The notes beneath the pieces are model-generated. The model was given only the letters and a program-made list of their open reading frames with translations, was not told the origin of the DNA and ran no database searches. A program made the position numbers and the translations under genes. From assembly GCF_003853705.1 (NCBI RefSeq), contig NZ_QTQI01000028.1, forward strand, positions 36,440-100,439: 64,000 nucleotides of DNA. The letters run 5' to 3'. Shown here in pieces: positions 35,986-45,049 of the stretch; the first letter of the stretch is position 1; every line of letters starts with the position of its first letter. The stretch is from Burkholderia sp. Bp8992 (GTDB lineage Bacteria > Pseudomonadota > Gammaproteobacteria > Burkholderiales > Burkholderiaceae).

Positions 35986-36204
35986 ATGCCCAATCTCGAT
36001 TTCACGCTGACCGGCGAATACGTCGAGCTGCACAACCTTCTCAAGATCACCGGCCTCGCGGACAGCGGCGGCACCGCGAAGCTGATCGTCGCGTCCGGCG
36101 CGGTGAAAGTCGACGGCAACGTCGAGCTGCGCAAGACCTGCAAGATCCGCGCGGGCCAGGTCGTGCTGCTCGGCGACACGCGCATCGCGGTGCGCGAGGC
36201 CTAG
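35986..36204 (+). CDS. S4 RNA-binding domain protein (YbcJ-like)
   Basis: A 72-residue single-domain protein with the S4 pattern YVELHNLLKITGLADSGGTAKLIVASGAVKVDGNVELRKTCKI. It is the usual size of YbcJ-type stand-alone S4 proteins, which are thought to bind RNA. The chosen ATG at 35986 is followed by FTLTGEYVEL; a 13-residue longer start is possible. Its stop codon TAG is part of the adjacent palindromic element. Confidence 0.88.
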   Translation: MPNLDFTLTGEYVELHNLLKITGLADSGGTAKLIVASGAVKVDGNVELRKTCKIRAGQVVLLGDTRIAVREA

Positions 36205-36394
36205 GGCCTGTTCACGCTAATAACGGGCTTGCGAACGTGCCTTGCCGGTCGCAATGCAAGGAGGGAGGAGCGCCGTTTGGCCGCGCCAAACAAGCGACGA
36301 TCGACGCCGCAGTGCGGCCGGCAAGGCACGTTCCCCTGTTGTTTGGAAAATTCATTCGTGGGGCTGGCCCGCTATTAGCGTGAACAGGCCCTAG
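36201..36394 (+). repeat. 194-bp palindromic intergenic element
   Basis: The ends are a perfect 22-bp inverted repeat (36201-36222 and 36373-36394; outer bases CTAGGGCCTG, inner CTAATA). Inside lies a second imperfect inverted pair of 20 bp (36233-36252 and 36314-36333, one mismatch), and a central hairpin GTTTGG-CCGCG-CCAAAC (36274-36290). No transposase is present. The open frame on its minus strand is a by-product of the palindrome. It resembles a dispersed Burkholderia repeat or a non-autonomous element, which I infer from structure. Confidence 0.8.
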
Positions 36395-36529
36395 CACTCG
36401 CGCGTTCCCCTGTCCGCGACATGGCCATCGGCGCACGCGTTCGACACGGTTTGAATAAAGCCGTAAGCTAGGCGTCTCTCAAAATAAATACATATAGCGC
36501 GGGCCCGCACCCGCGCGAGCGCCCATTCC

Positions 36530-37915
36530 ATGTCGCATTCCGGTCTTACGCGGACGGTCATTGCGCCGCCGTCGCTCTCCAGTCACGCCGCCGATACCGC
36601 GCGCCTCGCCGCGCCGCTCGCAATCGCCCAACTTTCGCAGATGGCGATGAGCGTCACCGACACGGTGCTGCTCGGTTCGCTCGGCCCCGATTCGCTCGCC
36701 GCGGGCGGGCTCGGTGCGAACTTCTTCTTCGTCATCGTGACCATCCTGCAGGGCGTGCTGTCGTCGGTCAGCGTGAGCGTCGCGCACGCGCGCGGCGCGC
36801 AGGCCGAGGACCGCGTGCCGCACATCTACTGGACCGGCTTCGCGCTGTCCGTGCTGCTCGCGATTCCGGCGATCGTCGCGCTGTCGTTGTCCGAATCGAT
36901 CCTGCTGATGTTCCACGAGCCGCCGCTGCTCGCGCATCACGTCGGCGAATACACGGGCATCCTGCGCTACGCGGCGCTCGGCAGCCTGATCGGCGTCGGG
37001 CTGATGCGCGCGTTCCTGCCGGCGATCGGCGCCGCAAAGCGGCTGCTGTGGGTGTCGATCGGCGGCGTCGGCGTCAACGGCGTGCTGAACTACGGGCTGA
37101 TCCACGGCGCATTCGGGCTGCCGCGCCTCGGTTTTCTCGGCTCGGCGGTCGCGACGACGATCACGATCTGGCTCACCGCGCTCGCGCTGATCTGGCTGCT
37201 GCACGGCCGGCAGCGCTTCCGCCATTTCGTGACCGCGTCGCGCCCGAAGCTGCCCGTGATGGGCGAACTGATCGGCATCGGCTGGCCGGTCGCGATCACG
37301 TACGGGGTCGAATCGACGCTGTTCCTTGCCACCGGCCTCACGGTCGGCGTGCTGGGCGCGACGTCGCTGGCCGCGCACCAGATCGCGCTGAACGTCGCGT
37401 CGGTGTCGTTCATGGTGCCGCTCGCGATCGGCCAGGCCGCCAACGTGCGCGTCGGCTACTGGGTCGGCGCGGGCTCGCCCGTCGCCGCACGGCACGCGGG
37501 CTTCGTCGCGCTCGCGCTCGGCGTCGCGTTCATGTCGCTGTCGGGCGTCGTGATGATCGTCGCGCCGCATACGATCGTCGGCCTGTACCTGCACCTCGAC
37601 GATCCGGCCAACGCCGCCACGGTGTCGCTCGCCGCGTCGCTGCTCGGCATCGCCGCGGTGTTCCAGATCGTCGACGGGATGCAGACCGTCGGGTCGGGCG
37701 CGCTGCGCGGCCTGAAGGACACGCGCATCCCGATGCTCGCCGCGACCTTCGGCTACTGGGGCATCGGCTTTCCGACCGGCTACTGGTTCGCGTTCCACGC
37801 GGGCATGGGCGCGCGCGGCCTGTGGTGGGGGCTCGCGGCCGGCCTGGCGAGCGTCGCCGCGCTGATGGCCTGGCGCTTTCACCGCAAGACGGCGTCGCTC
37901 ATTGCGGCGCGCTAG
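36530..37915 (+). CDS. MATE family efflux transporter (NorM-like)
   Basis: A 461-residue multidrug exporter with twelve predicted membrane helices. Family features are APLAIAQLSQMAMSVTDTVLLG at the start, IGWPVAITYGVESTLFLATGLTVGVLGATSLAAHQIALNVAS in the second half, and a symmetrical two-bundle layout. In the family, drug export is driven by Na+ or H+. The ATG at 36530 is 136 nt after the palindromic element, and its promoter is probably in that gap. I cannot name the substrate. Confidence 0.92.
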   Translation: MSHSGLTRTVIAPPSLSSHAADTARLAAPLAIAQLSQMAMSVTDTVLLGSLGPDSLAAGGLGANFFFVIVTILQGVLSSVSVSVAHARGAQAEDRVPHIYWTGFALSVLLAIPAIVALSLSESILLMFHEPPLLAHHVGEYTGILRYAALGSLIGVGLMRAFLPAIGAAKRLLWVSIGGVGVNGVLNYGLIHGAFGLPRLGFLGSAVATTITIWLTALALIWLLHGRQRFRHFVTASRPKLPVMGELIGIGWPVAITYGVESTLFLATGLTVGVLGATSLAAHQIALNVASVSFMVPLAIGQAANVRVGYWVGAGSPVAARHAGFVALALGVAFMSLSGVVMIVAPHTIVGLYLHLDDPANAATVSLAASLLGIAAVFQIVDGMQTVGSGALRGLKDTRIPMLAATFGYWGIGFPTGYWFAFHAGMGARGLWWGLAAGLASVAALMAWRFHRKTASLIAAR

Positions 37916-38060
37916 GCGCGACACGACGCGAAATCGCGGCCGGCGCTATGCTTGTCGGTTGAATCCCTCGAGACGCCGCGCGAGCGGCGCGACTGCCTCA
38001 CGATACGTCTGACGCCGCGCGACGACGCGCGGCCTTTCCCCTTTCCTGGAGGAGTGCATC

Positions 38061-39455
38061 ATGAACGAAGCAGTTCGGATGGAACGCGACACGTTCGGCG
38101 AGATCGCCGTGCCGGCCGACCGCCTTTGGGGCGCGCAAACCGAGCGCTCGCTGCAGAATTTCCGGATCTCGACCGAGAAGCAGTCGCCCGAGCTGATCCA
38201 CGCGCTGGCGATCGTCAAGCGTGCCGCGGCGGCCGTGAACCAGTCGCTCGGCGTGCTCGCCGACGACAAGGCGCGCGCGATCATCGACGCGGCCGACGAG
38301 ATCATCGCCGGCAAGCATCCGCGCGAATTCCCGCTCGCGGTGTGGCAGACGGGCTCCGGCACGCAGACCAACATGAACCTCAACGAGGTGATCGCGAATC
38401 GCGCGAGCGAGCTGATGGGCGGCGAGCGCGGCGAAGCGCGCAAGGTGCATCCGAACGACGACGTGAACCGCGGCCAGTCGTCGAACGACGTGTTCCCGAC
38501 TGCGATGCACGTCGCGGCCGCCTACGCGATCGTCAACCACCTGCTGCCGGCGTTGCGCACGCTGCGCACGACGCTCGATGCGAAGTCGAAGGCGTTCGCC
38601 GACATCGTGAAGATCGGCCGCACGCACCTGCAGGACGCGACGCCGCTCACGCTCGGCCAGGAATTTTCCGGCTATGTCGCGCAGCTCGACCAGGGCATCC
38701 GTCACGTCGAATCGGCGCTGCCGCACCTGTACGAGCTCGCGCTCGGCGGTACCGCGGTCGGCACCGGACTGAATGCGCATCCGGAGTTCGCGGTGCGCGT
38801 CGCCGACGAAATCGGCCGGCTCGCGAAGCTGCCGTTCGTGACGGCGCCGAGCAAGTTCGAGGTAATGGCGGCCGCCGATGCGCTGGTGTTCGCGCACGGT
38901 GCGCTGAAGACGGTCGCGGCCGGCCTGATGAAGATCGCGAACGACGTGCGCTGGCTCGCGAGCGGCCCGCGCTGCGGGCTCGGCGAACTGTCGATTCCGG
39001 AGAACGAACCGGGCAGCTCGATCATGCCGGGCAAGGTGAACCCGACGCAGTCGGAGGCCGTGACGATGCTGTGCTGCCAGGTGTTCGGCAATGATGTCGC
39101 GGTCAACTTCGGCGGTGCGAGCGGCAATTTCGAGCTGAACGTGTTCCGGCCGATGATCGCGCACAACGTGCTGCAGTCGGTGCGGCTGCTCGCCGACGGC
39201 GCGCAGAGCTTCAACGATCACTGCGCGGTGGGCATCGAGCCGAACCGTTCGCGGATCGACCTGCTGCTGAACGAATCGCTGATGCTCGTGACGGCGCTCA
39301 ATCCGCACATCGGCTACGACAAGTCCGCGCAGATCGCGAAGAAGGCGCACAAGGAAGGCACGACGCTGAAGGCGGCCGCGCTCGCGCTCGGCTACCTGAC
39401 CGAGGCGGAATTCGATGCGTGGGTGCGCCCCGAACAGATGATCGGGACGCGGTAA
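38061..39455 (+). CDS. fumC: Class II fumarate hydratase
   Basis: Iron-independent fumarase of the TCA cycle, cytoplasmic tetramer. The 464-residue protein has [19 protein letters not shown], the signature [26 protein letters not shown] and a C-terminal [12 protein letters not shown] strong ribosome site (GGAGGAG) precedes the ATG. It stands alone between the MATE exporter and a convergent thioesterase gene. FumC in many proteobacteria is induced by oxidative stress or iron limitation, but no such site was identified here. Confidence 0.96.
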   Translation: MNEAVRMERDTFGEIAVPADRLWGAQTERSLQNFRISTEKQSPELIHALAIVKRAAAAVNQSLGVLADDKARAIIDAADEIIAGKHPREFPLAVWQTGSGTQTNMNLNEVIANRASELMGGERGEARKVHPNDDVNRGQSSNDVFPTAMHVAAAYAIVNHLLPALRTLRTTLDAKSKAFADIVKIGRTHLQDATPLTLGQEFSGYVAQLDQGIRHVESALPHLYELALGGTAVGTGLNAHPEFAVRVADEIGRLAKLPFVTAPSKFEVMAAADALVFAHGALKTVAAGLMKIANDVRWLASGPRCGLGELSIPENEPGSSIMPGKVNPTQSEAVTMLCCQVFGNDVAVNFGGASGNFELNVFRPMIAHNVLQSVRLLADGAQSFNDHCAVGIEPNRSRIDLLLNESLMLVTALNPHIGYDKSAQIAKKAHKEGTTLKAAALALGYLTEAEFDAWVRPEQMIGTR

Positions 39456-39501
39456 AGGCAGGACGGCGGGCGCGGCGCGGCGAGCGAGGCGCCCGTCGCG
39501 G

Positions 39502-40014
39502 TCAGACCGCGCCCTTCGCGACTTCTTCCGGTTTCATCTCGACGATCTTGTCGAGCGCGGCCCGCACGTCGGCCGCATATTTCGCGAGCACCTTCTGCTC
39601 GTCGGTCTCGGGTACGAACGGCGGCACCGGCACCGGGTTGCCGTTCTCGTCGACCGCGACGAACACGACGAGGCAATCGGTCGTCTGGCGCAGCACGCCG
39701 CCCTTCGGATCGCCGGCGTGCACGGACACATGGATGTGCATGCTGGTGCGGCCTGTCGCCACGACGCGCGCCTTCAGCTCGACCAGGTTGCCGACCAGGA
39801 TCGGACGCTGGAAACGGATGTTGCCGACGCTGACCGTCACGCAATAGCGGCTCGACCAGACGGCCGCGCACGCATACGCGACCTCGTCGATCCACTTCAT
39901 CAGCGCGCCGCCATGCACCTTGCCGCCGAAGTTCACGGACGAAGGCTCGGCGAGGAAGCGGAATACGGTTTCGGTGCGGTCGAGGGCGGCCGGCACGGGG
40001 GACGGTTGGGGCAT
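39502..40014 (-). CDS. Acyl-CoA thioesterase, hotdog fold
   Basis: Hydrolyses acyl-CoA esters. The 170-residue protein has the cytosolic acyl-CoA hydrolase pattern NFGGKVHGGALMKWIDEVAYACA (catalytic Asp in the FGGxxxGG..D motif), VGNIRFQRPILVGNLVELKA and VHAGDPKGGVLR. From the ATG at 40014 the length is normal; longer frames upstream are not coding. A TATAAT (40059-40054, minus) lies 40 nt ahead and could be its -10. Its chain-length preference is not known. Confidence 0.92.
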   Translation of the reverse strand: MPQPSPVPAALDRTETVFRFLAEPSSVNFGGKVHGGALMKWIDEVAYACAAVWSSRYCVTVSVGNIRFQRPILVGNLVELKARVVATGRTSMHIHVSVHAGDPKGGVLRQTTDCLVVFVAVDENGNPVPVPPFVPETDEQKVLAKYAADVRAALDKIVEMKPEEVAKGAV

Positions 40015-40145
40015 CGTTCTGGCTCCAGGCGGCGGGGGCGCTGTAATCGGGCCATTATACGTTGCACTGCGGCAACGCGTCGCGGCAAGCCCCGTGTGGC
40101 GCGGCTGTGGCGGCCATGCCCGACACGCGCGCCGATCGGTTCCGG

Positions 40146-40289
40146 TCAGCGGCGCACCGTGATGCCCTGGTCGATCGTCCCGTACATCTCGATACTGCCG
40201 CCCTGTCCGCCGGCGGCGCCCGCGCCGCCCTGCGCACAGGCCGCGCAGACGAGCGCGGCGGCCAACACACAGAAAATCGTCTTCATCAT
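40146..40289 (-). CDS. Small lipoprotein, 47 residues
   Basis: A short gene encoding MMKTIFCVLAAALVCAACAQ followed by a Gly/Ala-rich linker and SIEMYGTIDQGITVRR. It has a basic start, a hydrophobic core and a lipobox ending at Cys18 (VCAAC), so about 30 residues would be anchored in a membrane. The ATG at 40289 or 40286 can start it; there is no strong ribosome site. The tail SIEMYGTIDQGITV resembles the start of porin-like barrels (VTLYGTIDAGI), which is an observation, not a function. Confidence 0.7.
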   Translation of the reverse strand: MMKTIFCVLAAALVCAACAQGGAGAAGGQGGSIEMYGTIDQGITVRR

Positions 40290-40475
40290 TGCGTCGAGTC
40301 ACATGCGGCGGCCCGCTGCCGCCGCGTCCGGCCATTCTACGCGCGCGCTGCAACGGGCCGCAGCCGTGCCCGCCGCCGGGACGGCGCCGCTGCATCCGAC
40401 ATTTCATCCGGAAGCGAAACATCGAATGCCCGCACGCACTACACTGCAACTCATCCCGCCTGACGAGAGACGACG

Positions 40476-41183
40476 ATGACCGATCAAGACGACCACCACT
40501 TTCCGGGCCTGAGCCGCATCGGCGCGCTGATCGCCGACCCCGGGCGGGCCGCGATGCTATGGGTGCTGATGGACGGCAGCGCGCGACCGGCCGGCGAACT
40601 GACGCTGATCGCGGGGCTGTCGCCGTCCGCTGCAAGCGCGCACCTCGCGCGGCTGACCGAAGGCGGCCTGCTCGCGCTCGACGTGCGCGGCCGGCACCGC
40701 TACTACCGCATCGCGTCGGCCGACATCGCGGCGTCGCTCGAGGCGCTCGCGAACGTCGCCCGCGCGGCGGCGCCGCACCGCCCGGTTCCGCCGCCGTCGC
40801 GCACGGTCCCGGCCGAGCTGCGCTACGCGCGCACCTGCTACGACCACATGGCCGGCGAGCTCGCCGTACGCATCTTCGACGGCCTCACCGCGCGCGGCTG
40901 GCTGTACGCGGACGGCAACGCGATCGACACCACCGAGCTCGGCACGCAAGCGCTCGCGCAATGGGGCATCGACGTCGCGCAGCAGCGCACGCGCCGGCGC
41001 CGCTTCGCATGTGGCTGCCTCGACTGGAGCGAGCGGCGCTCGCATCTCGGTGGCGCGCTCGGTGCGGCGCTGCTCGAGAGCTTCTGCGAACACGGCTGGA
41101 TCGAACGTTCCGCACGACCGCGCGTGCTGCGCGTCACAGTGCCCGGCCAGCAGGTTTTCGACGGCTGGCTTACGTCCGCTTGA
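40476..41183 (+). CDS. ArsR family transcriptional regulator
   Basis: A 235-residue regulator with an N-terminal winged helix: GRAAMLWVLMDGSARPAGELTLIAGLSPSAASAHLARLTEGGLLALDVRGRHRYYRI. The second half (from about residue 107) is an extra domain with RYARTCYDHMAGELAVRIFDGL and a Cys pair (FACGCLDWSERRSHLGG) of possible metal or redox use. This longer architecture is common in a subgroup of ArsR-like regulators of unknown effector. It is transcribed toward the FecR-type gene. Confidence 0.85.
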   Translation: MTDQDDHHFPGLSRIGALIADPGRAAMLWVLMDGSARPAGELTLIAGLSPSAASAHLARLTEGGLLALDVRGRHRYYRIASADIAASLEALANVARAAAPHRPVPPPSRTVPAELRYARTCYDHMAGELAVRIFDGLTARGWLYADGNAIDTTELGTQALAQWGIDVAQQRTRRRRFACGCLDWSERRSHLGGALGAALLESFCEHGWIERSARPRVLRVTVPGQQVFDGWLTSA

Positions 41184-41333
41184 CGCCTGTATTGCGTCTG
41201 CACGACAACGACGCGCGATGGACAGGTTTTGTTACATCGCAGGCCATCCGACTTACAAAACATAGGGCATTGAAACAGGCCAAGCAGATATTGTGAATTC
41301 ATCGGCACGAATCGACGCGCCGCGATAACGACG

Positions 41334-43949
41334 ATGACGCTCACCATGGCCACCCTGTTCACGCTCAAGCGAACCGCCCGCTACACGCTGCTCGCGTTCG
41401 CCGCGCTTGCGGCCCTGCCGCCCGCATTCGCGCAATCGGCCGCTGCGCCGCCGTACGCGGCGGCCGCACGGCAACCCGGCGGCGATCCGCCCGGCCGCGT
41501 CGCGCGGCTCAACTACCTGTCGGGTGCCGTGACGACCGAACCGGCAGGCACCGACACATGGTCGTACGCGGCCGTGAACCGCCCGCTGACGACCGGCGAC
41601 CAGCTCTGGAACGATGCCGGCGCCCGCTCGGAACTGCACATCGGGTCGACCGCGGTGCGGCTCGGCGATTCGACGAGCCTGTCGGTACTGAATCTCGACG
41701 ACACGACGACCCAGCTGAAGGTCGGCCTCGGCACCGTATCGACTCACGTGCGCGATCTGCCGCGCGGCGGATCGTACGAAATCGATACGCCGAACCTCGC
41801 GCTCGGCATCACGGGCCCCGGCGACTATCGCGTCGATGTCGCGCCGAACGGTGCGAGCACGACGGTCACGATGCGCAGCGGCAGCGCCACCGTCTATGGC
41901 AGCAATGGACAGTACCCGCTGTCGCCCGGGCAGCAGGTCGTGTTCACGGGCACCGACCTGCAGGTCGCGCAGCAATCGGCGGCGCCGGGCCCCGACCCGC
42001 TCGACCAGTGGGCCGCCAGCCGCGACGCGGCCGAAGAGCGCTCGGTGTCGGCCCGCTATGTGTCGCGTGACGTACCCGGCTACCAGGATCTCGACGCGAA
42101 CGGTACGTGGCGCGAAACGCCGAATTACGGCTCGGTCTGGGTACCGAACGACACGCCGGCCGACTGGGCGCCGTATCACGACGGCCACTGGATCTGGCAG
42201 GCGCCGTGGGGCTGGACGTGGGTCGATGACGCACCGTGGGGCTTCGCGCCGTATCACTACGGTCGCTGGGCATACGTGGACGACAGCTGGGCATGGGTGC
42301 CCGGCCCGATGGTCGTCAGCCAGCCGCCGGTCTATGCGCCGGCGCTCGTCGCGTTCGTGGGCGGCGGCGGCGGCCCGGACTGGAGTGTCGCGCTCACGGT
42401 CGGCGGCGTCGCCGCGGCCGGCTGCGCGTGGTTCGCGCTCGGCCCCGGCGAACCGTGGCACCCGGGCTGGGGCGGCTGGAGCCCGCACTACTACGACCGC
42501 GTGAACCGCAACGTCGTGGTGAACAACGTCAACGTGAACGTGAACAAGACCGTGAACGTGACGAACATCACCAATATCACCAACATCAACAAGACGTACG
42601 TGAACTACCATGCGCCGCACGCGATCACGGCCGTGCCGGCTTCCGCGTTCGTGCACGGCCAGCCGGTCGCGCACTTCTCGCAACACGTCGATCCGCAGCA
42701 ATGGCGCAATGCGCACGTCACGCCGGGGACACCCGGCATCGCGCCGGTGCGCCAGAGCTTTACCGGCGGGCTGCGCAATGCCAGCTACCGTCCGCCGGCG
42801 GCGATCGCGCAGCATCCGTACGTCGCGACGCGCAACCCTGCGGTGCCGGCTGCCTATCGTGACCAGGCCGCCGCGCATCTCGCGCAGCAAGGCGGTCGCG
42901 TGCCGGGCGCCGGCGCACCGGTCGTGAAAACGAGCGTGCCGGCCGATTACAGGCCCCGCCCGGTCCGCGTGCCCGGTAACCCGGGCGGTGGCGCGTGGGC
43001 AATGCGCAACGTGCAGCTCGTGAATCCGCACGGCCCCGTCGTGCAGCCGTCGCACGCGCCGCGCGAAGGCCAGCCGCCGGCCGTGCAGGCCGGACGGCCG
43101 GGGGCACCGGGCGTACCGGCACCGAGCGTACCGGTGCCGGGCGTGCCGAATCCCGGACGGCCGGCGAACGGCGAAAACCCCGGCGCTTCGCACTTCGCCA
43201 ACGGCGGCGTGCCTCAGGCGCCCGGCAACGCGACGCCGCATCAGGCTTTCGGGGCCGGCAACGGCGTCCCGCATCCGCCGGTCGCGAGCAACCCGCCGCC
43301 GGGACTCGGCAACGCGCACGCCGCCGAGACGCCGTCGCCCGCATGGATGCAGCCGCACACGCCGATGGAACGTCAGCGCCAAGCACCGCCGAGCGCCCTT
43401 CACGCGGCAGGACAGAATGCGCTGCCGCCCGTACGCAGCGCAGCGGTGCCGCATCCGGAGGGCGTGCCGACGCCGCAGGGCATGCCGCCCGGCAACCGGA
43501 ACGAAGCGCCGCGCGCGCTGCCGCAACCGAGGATCGACAACACGGCACAGATTTCGCAGCCGCGTCCGCACCCCGATTTCCAGACACCGGCCCAGCACGC
43601 GCAGCCGCAACCGGAACGGGCCGCGCCGGCGCCGCACCCGCGCCCCGAATTCGCGCAACCGGCGCCGCACCGCGAAGTCGCACCGCCGCGCGTGAACGAG
43701 TACCGTCCGCCGGCGCCTGCCGTGCACGACATGCCGCGACCGCAGCCGCAAGCGCCGCGCATGGAGCCGCGCCCCCAACCCGCGCCTCGCATGGAACCGC
43801 GGCCGCAGCCGGCGCCCCGTATGGAACCGCGCCCGCCGATGCCCGCTCCGCGCATGGAACCGCGGCCGCAACCGGCACCGCACGTCGAGGCGCCGCACCA
43901 GAGCAACCCGCCGCCGCAAGGCGGTCACGAAGAACGGCATCGCCAGTAA
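41334..43949 (+). CDS. Exported FecR / DUF6600 domain protein with Pro-rich tail
   Basis: An 871-residue protein of unknown function. A signal peptide ends near residue 34 (PAFAQ). Residues 55-205 match a FecR-like barrel (RVARLNYLSGAVT..GDQLWNDAGARSELHIGSTAVRLGD). A Trp-rich DUF6600-like part (about 255-330, YGSVWVPND, GHWIWQAPWGWTWVDDAPWGF) follows, then an Asn/Val/Thr stretch (390-425), and a disordered Pro/Gln/Arg tail with tandem MEPRPQPAPR units (810-850). ATG at 41346 is an alternative start. It has no sigma factor nearby, unlike iron-transport FecR. Confidence 0.82.
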   Translation: MTLTMATLFTLKRTARYTLLAFAALAALPPAFAQSAAAPPYAAAARQPGGDPPGRVARLNYLSGAVTTEPAGTDTWSYAAVNRPLTTGDQLWNDAGARSELHIGSTAVRLGDSTSLSVLNLDDTTTQLKVGLGTVSTHVRDLPRGGSYEIDTPNLALGITGPGDYRVDVAPNGASTTVTMRSGSATVYGSNGQYPLSPGQQVVFTGTDLQVAQQSAAPGPDPLDQWAASRDAAEERSVSARYVSRDVPGYQDLDANGTWRETPNYGSVWVPNDTPADWAPYHDGHWIWQAPWGWTWVDDAPWGFAPYHYGRWAYVDDSWAWVPGPMVVSQPPVYAPALVAFVGGGGGPDWSVALTVGGVAAAGCAWFALGPGEPWHPGWGGWSPHYYDRVNRNVVVNNVNVNVNKTVNVTNITNITNINKTYVNYHAPHAITAVPASAFVHGQPVAHFSQHVDPQQWRNAHVTPGTPGIAPVRQSFTGGLRNASYRPPAAIAQHPYVATRNPAVPAAYRDQAAAHLAQQGGRVPGAGAPVVKTSVPADYRPRPVRVPGNPGGGAWAMRNVQLVNPHGPVVQPSHAPREGQPPAVQAGRPGAPGVPAPSVPVPGVPNPGRPANGENPGASHFANGGVPQAPGNATPHQAFGAGNGVPHPPVASNPPPGLGNAHAAETPSPAWMQPHTPMERQRQAPPSALHAAGQNALPPVRSAAVPHPEGVPTPQGMPPGNRNEAPRALPQPRIDNTAQISQPRPHPDFQTPAQHAQPQPERAAPAPHPRPEFAQPAPHREVAPPRVNEYRPPAPAVHDMPRPQPQAPRMEPRPQPAPRMEPRPQPAPRMEPRPPMPAPRMEPRPQPAPHVEAPHQSNPPPQGGHEERHRQ

Positions 43950-43966
43950 GTGCCGCAAACGTGAAA

Positions 43967-44009
43967 CAAAAAAGCCCGACCGGTTTCAGCCGGTCGGGCT
44001 TTTTCCTGC
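43967..44009 (+). terminator. Bidirectional terminator between FecR-like gene and thyA
   Basis: AAAAAAGCCCGACCGG and CCGGTCGGGCTTTTT form a long GC stem with a TTTCAG loop, with A and T tails on both sides. It serves the plus-strand gene ending at 43949 and the minus-strand thyA ending at 44037. Confidence 0.9.
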
Positions 44010-44036
44010 GGGGTGCGGCTCGACGAAACCGCGCGC

Positions 44037-45008
44037 TCAGACCGCCATCGGCGCGGTCAGCGGCTCATGGTGGCGATAACCGACCAGCGAGAAATCGGAC
44101 GGTTCGATCAGCTCGAGCCACTCCGGCGCATAAACGCCCGTCTTCGCATACTCGGGCACGCGCTCGGCAATCTCGAGCCGCGGGCTTTCGTACGGCTCGC
44201 GCGTGAGCTGCCGCTGCAGCATGTCGAGCTGGTTCTCGTAGATGTGCGCGTCGCCGATGAAATACGTGAACCAGCGCGGCGTGTAGCCCGTCAGCCGGCC
44301 GACGAGCGACAGCAGCGCGGCCCCTTCCGTCAGGTTGAACGGCGTGCCGAGGCCGACGTCGTTGCTGCGGATGTACAGGCACAGCGAGATCTCGCGCTTC
44401 GTCGCGTTCGGCAGGAACTGGTACAGCAGGTGGCACGCGGGCAGCGCGATCTGGTCGAGCACGGCCGGATTCCATGCGTGAAACAGGATGCGGCGGTCGG
44501 CCGGGTTCTCCATGATCGTGTCCAGGCACTGGCGCAACTGGTCGATCGCCTTGTACAGCAGCACCTTCGGCGCACCGTCTTCGTCGAACCGCGTGACGAT
44601 CCGGAAGCCGCGGCGCGTCGCATCGGCGATCTGCGCGTCGGCGCCCGCGTCGAGCACCTTGTAGCCCGGCCACTGGCGCCATTGCACGCCGTACACGTCG
44701 CCGAGATCGTCGACGCCCTGGCGATACGGGTTCGCGAGCCACTGCGCGTTCTCGTTCGCATTCGCATCCCACACCTTGCAGCCGAGCGCGCGGAAATCGG
44801 CCGCGCTGCGCGACGCGCGCAGGAAGCCGACCAGTTCGCCGATCGCCGACTTGAACGCGAGCTTCTTGGTCGTCACGGCCGGAAAGCCTTGCTGCAGGTC
44901 GAAGCGGAGCATCGCGCCCGGCATGCTGATGGTTCGGACCCCCGTGCGGTTTTCCTGCCAGGTGCCGGTATCGAGAATGGTACGAACGAGATCGAGATAC
45001 TGTTTCAT
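44037..45008 (-). CDS. thyA: Thymidylate synthase
   Basis: Makes dTMP from dUMP using methylenetetrahydrofolate. The 323-residue product has the catalytic Cys in [10 protein letters not shown], plus [25 protein letters not shown] and [15 protein letters not shown]. It is longer than the Escherichia coli enzyme (264) because of an internal insert around residues 85-150, as in Lactobacillus-type ThyA. The ATG at 45008 is 42 nt after the sigma-54 regulator gene, which is on the same strand. Its pathway partner folA is 2.5 kb away. Confidence 0.96.
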   Translation of the reverse strand: MKQYLDLVRTILDTGTWQENRTGVRTISMPGAMLRFDLQQGFPAVTTKKLAFKSAIGELVGFLRASRSAADFRALGCKVWDANANENAQWLANPYRQGVDDLGDVYGVQWRQWPGYKVLDAGADAQIADATRRGFRIVTRFDEDGAPKVLLYKAIDQLRQCLDTIMENPADRRILFHAWNPAVLDQIALPACHLLYQFLPNATKREISLCLYIRSNDVGLGTPFNLTEGAALLSLVGRLTGYTPRWFTYFIGDAHIYENQLDMLQRQLTREPYESPRLEIAERVPEYAKTGVYAPEWLELIEPSDFSLVGYRHHEPLTAPMAV

Positions 45009-45049
45009 GCGGGTTCCTTCGGCCGCGAGGGCGGCCGTACCCGCCGATT

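Noticed and set aside
36212-36436. 74-codon minus-strand frame within the palindromic element
   Set aside because: It follows the inverted repeat rather than any protein pattern, and similar frames appear on the other strand.
41253-43958. 901-codon open frame antisense to the FecR/DUF6600 gene
   Set aside because: Same cause; Arg-rich composition, no domains, and the plus-strand frame has a signal peptide and known domains.
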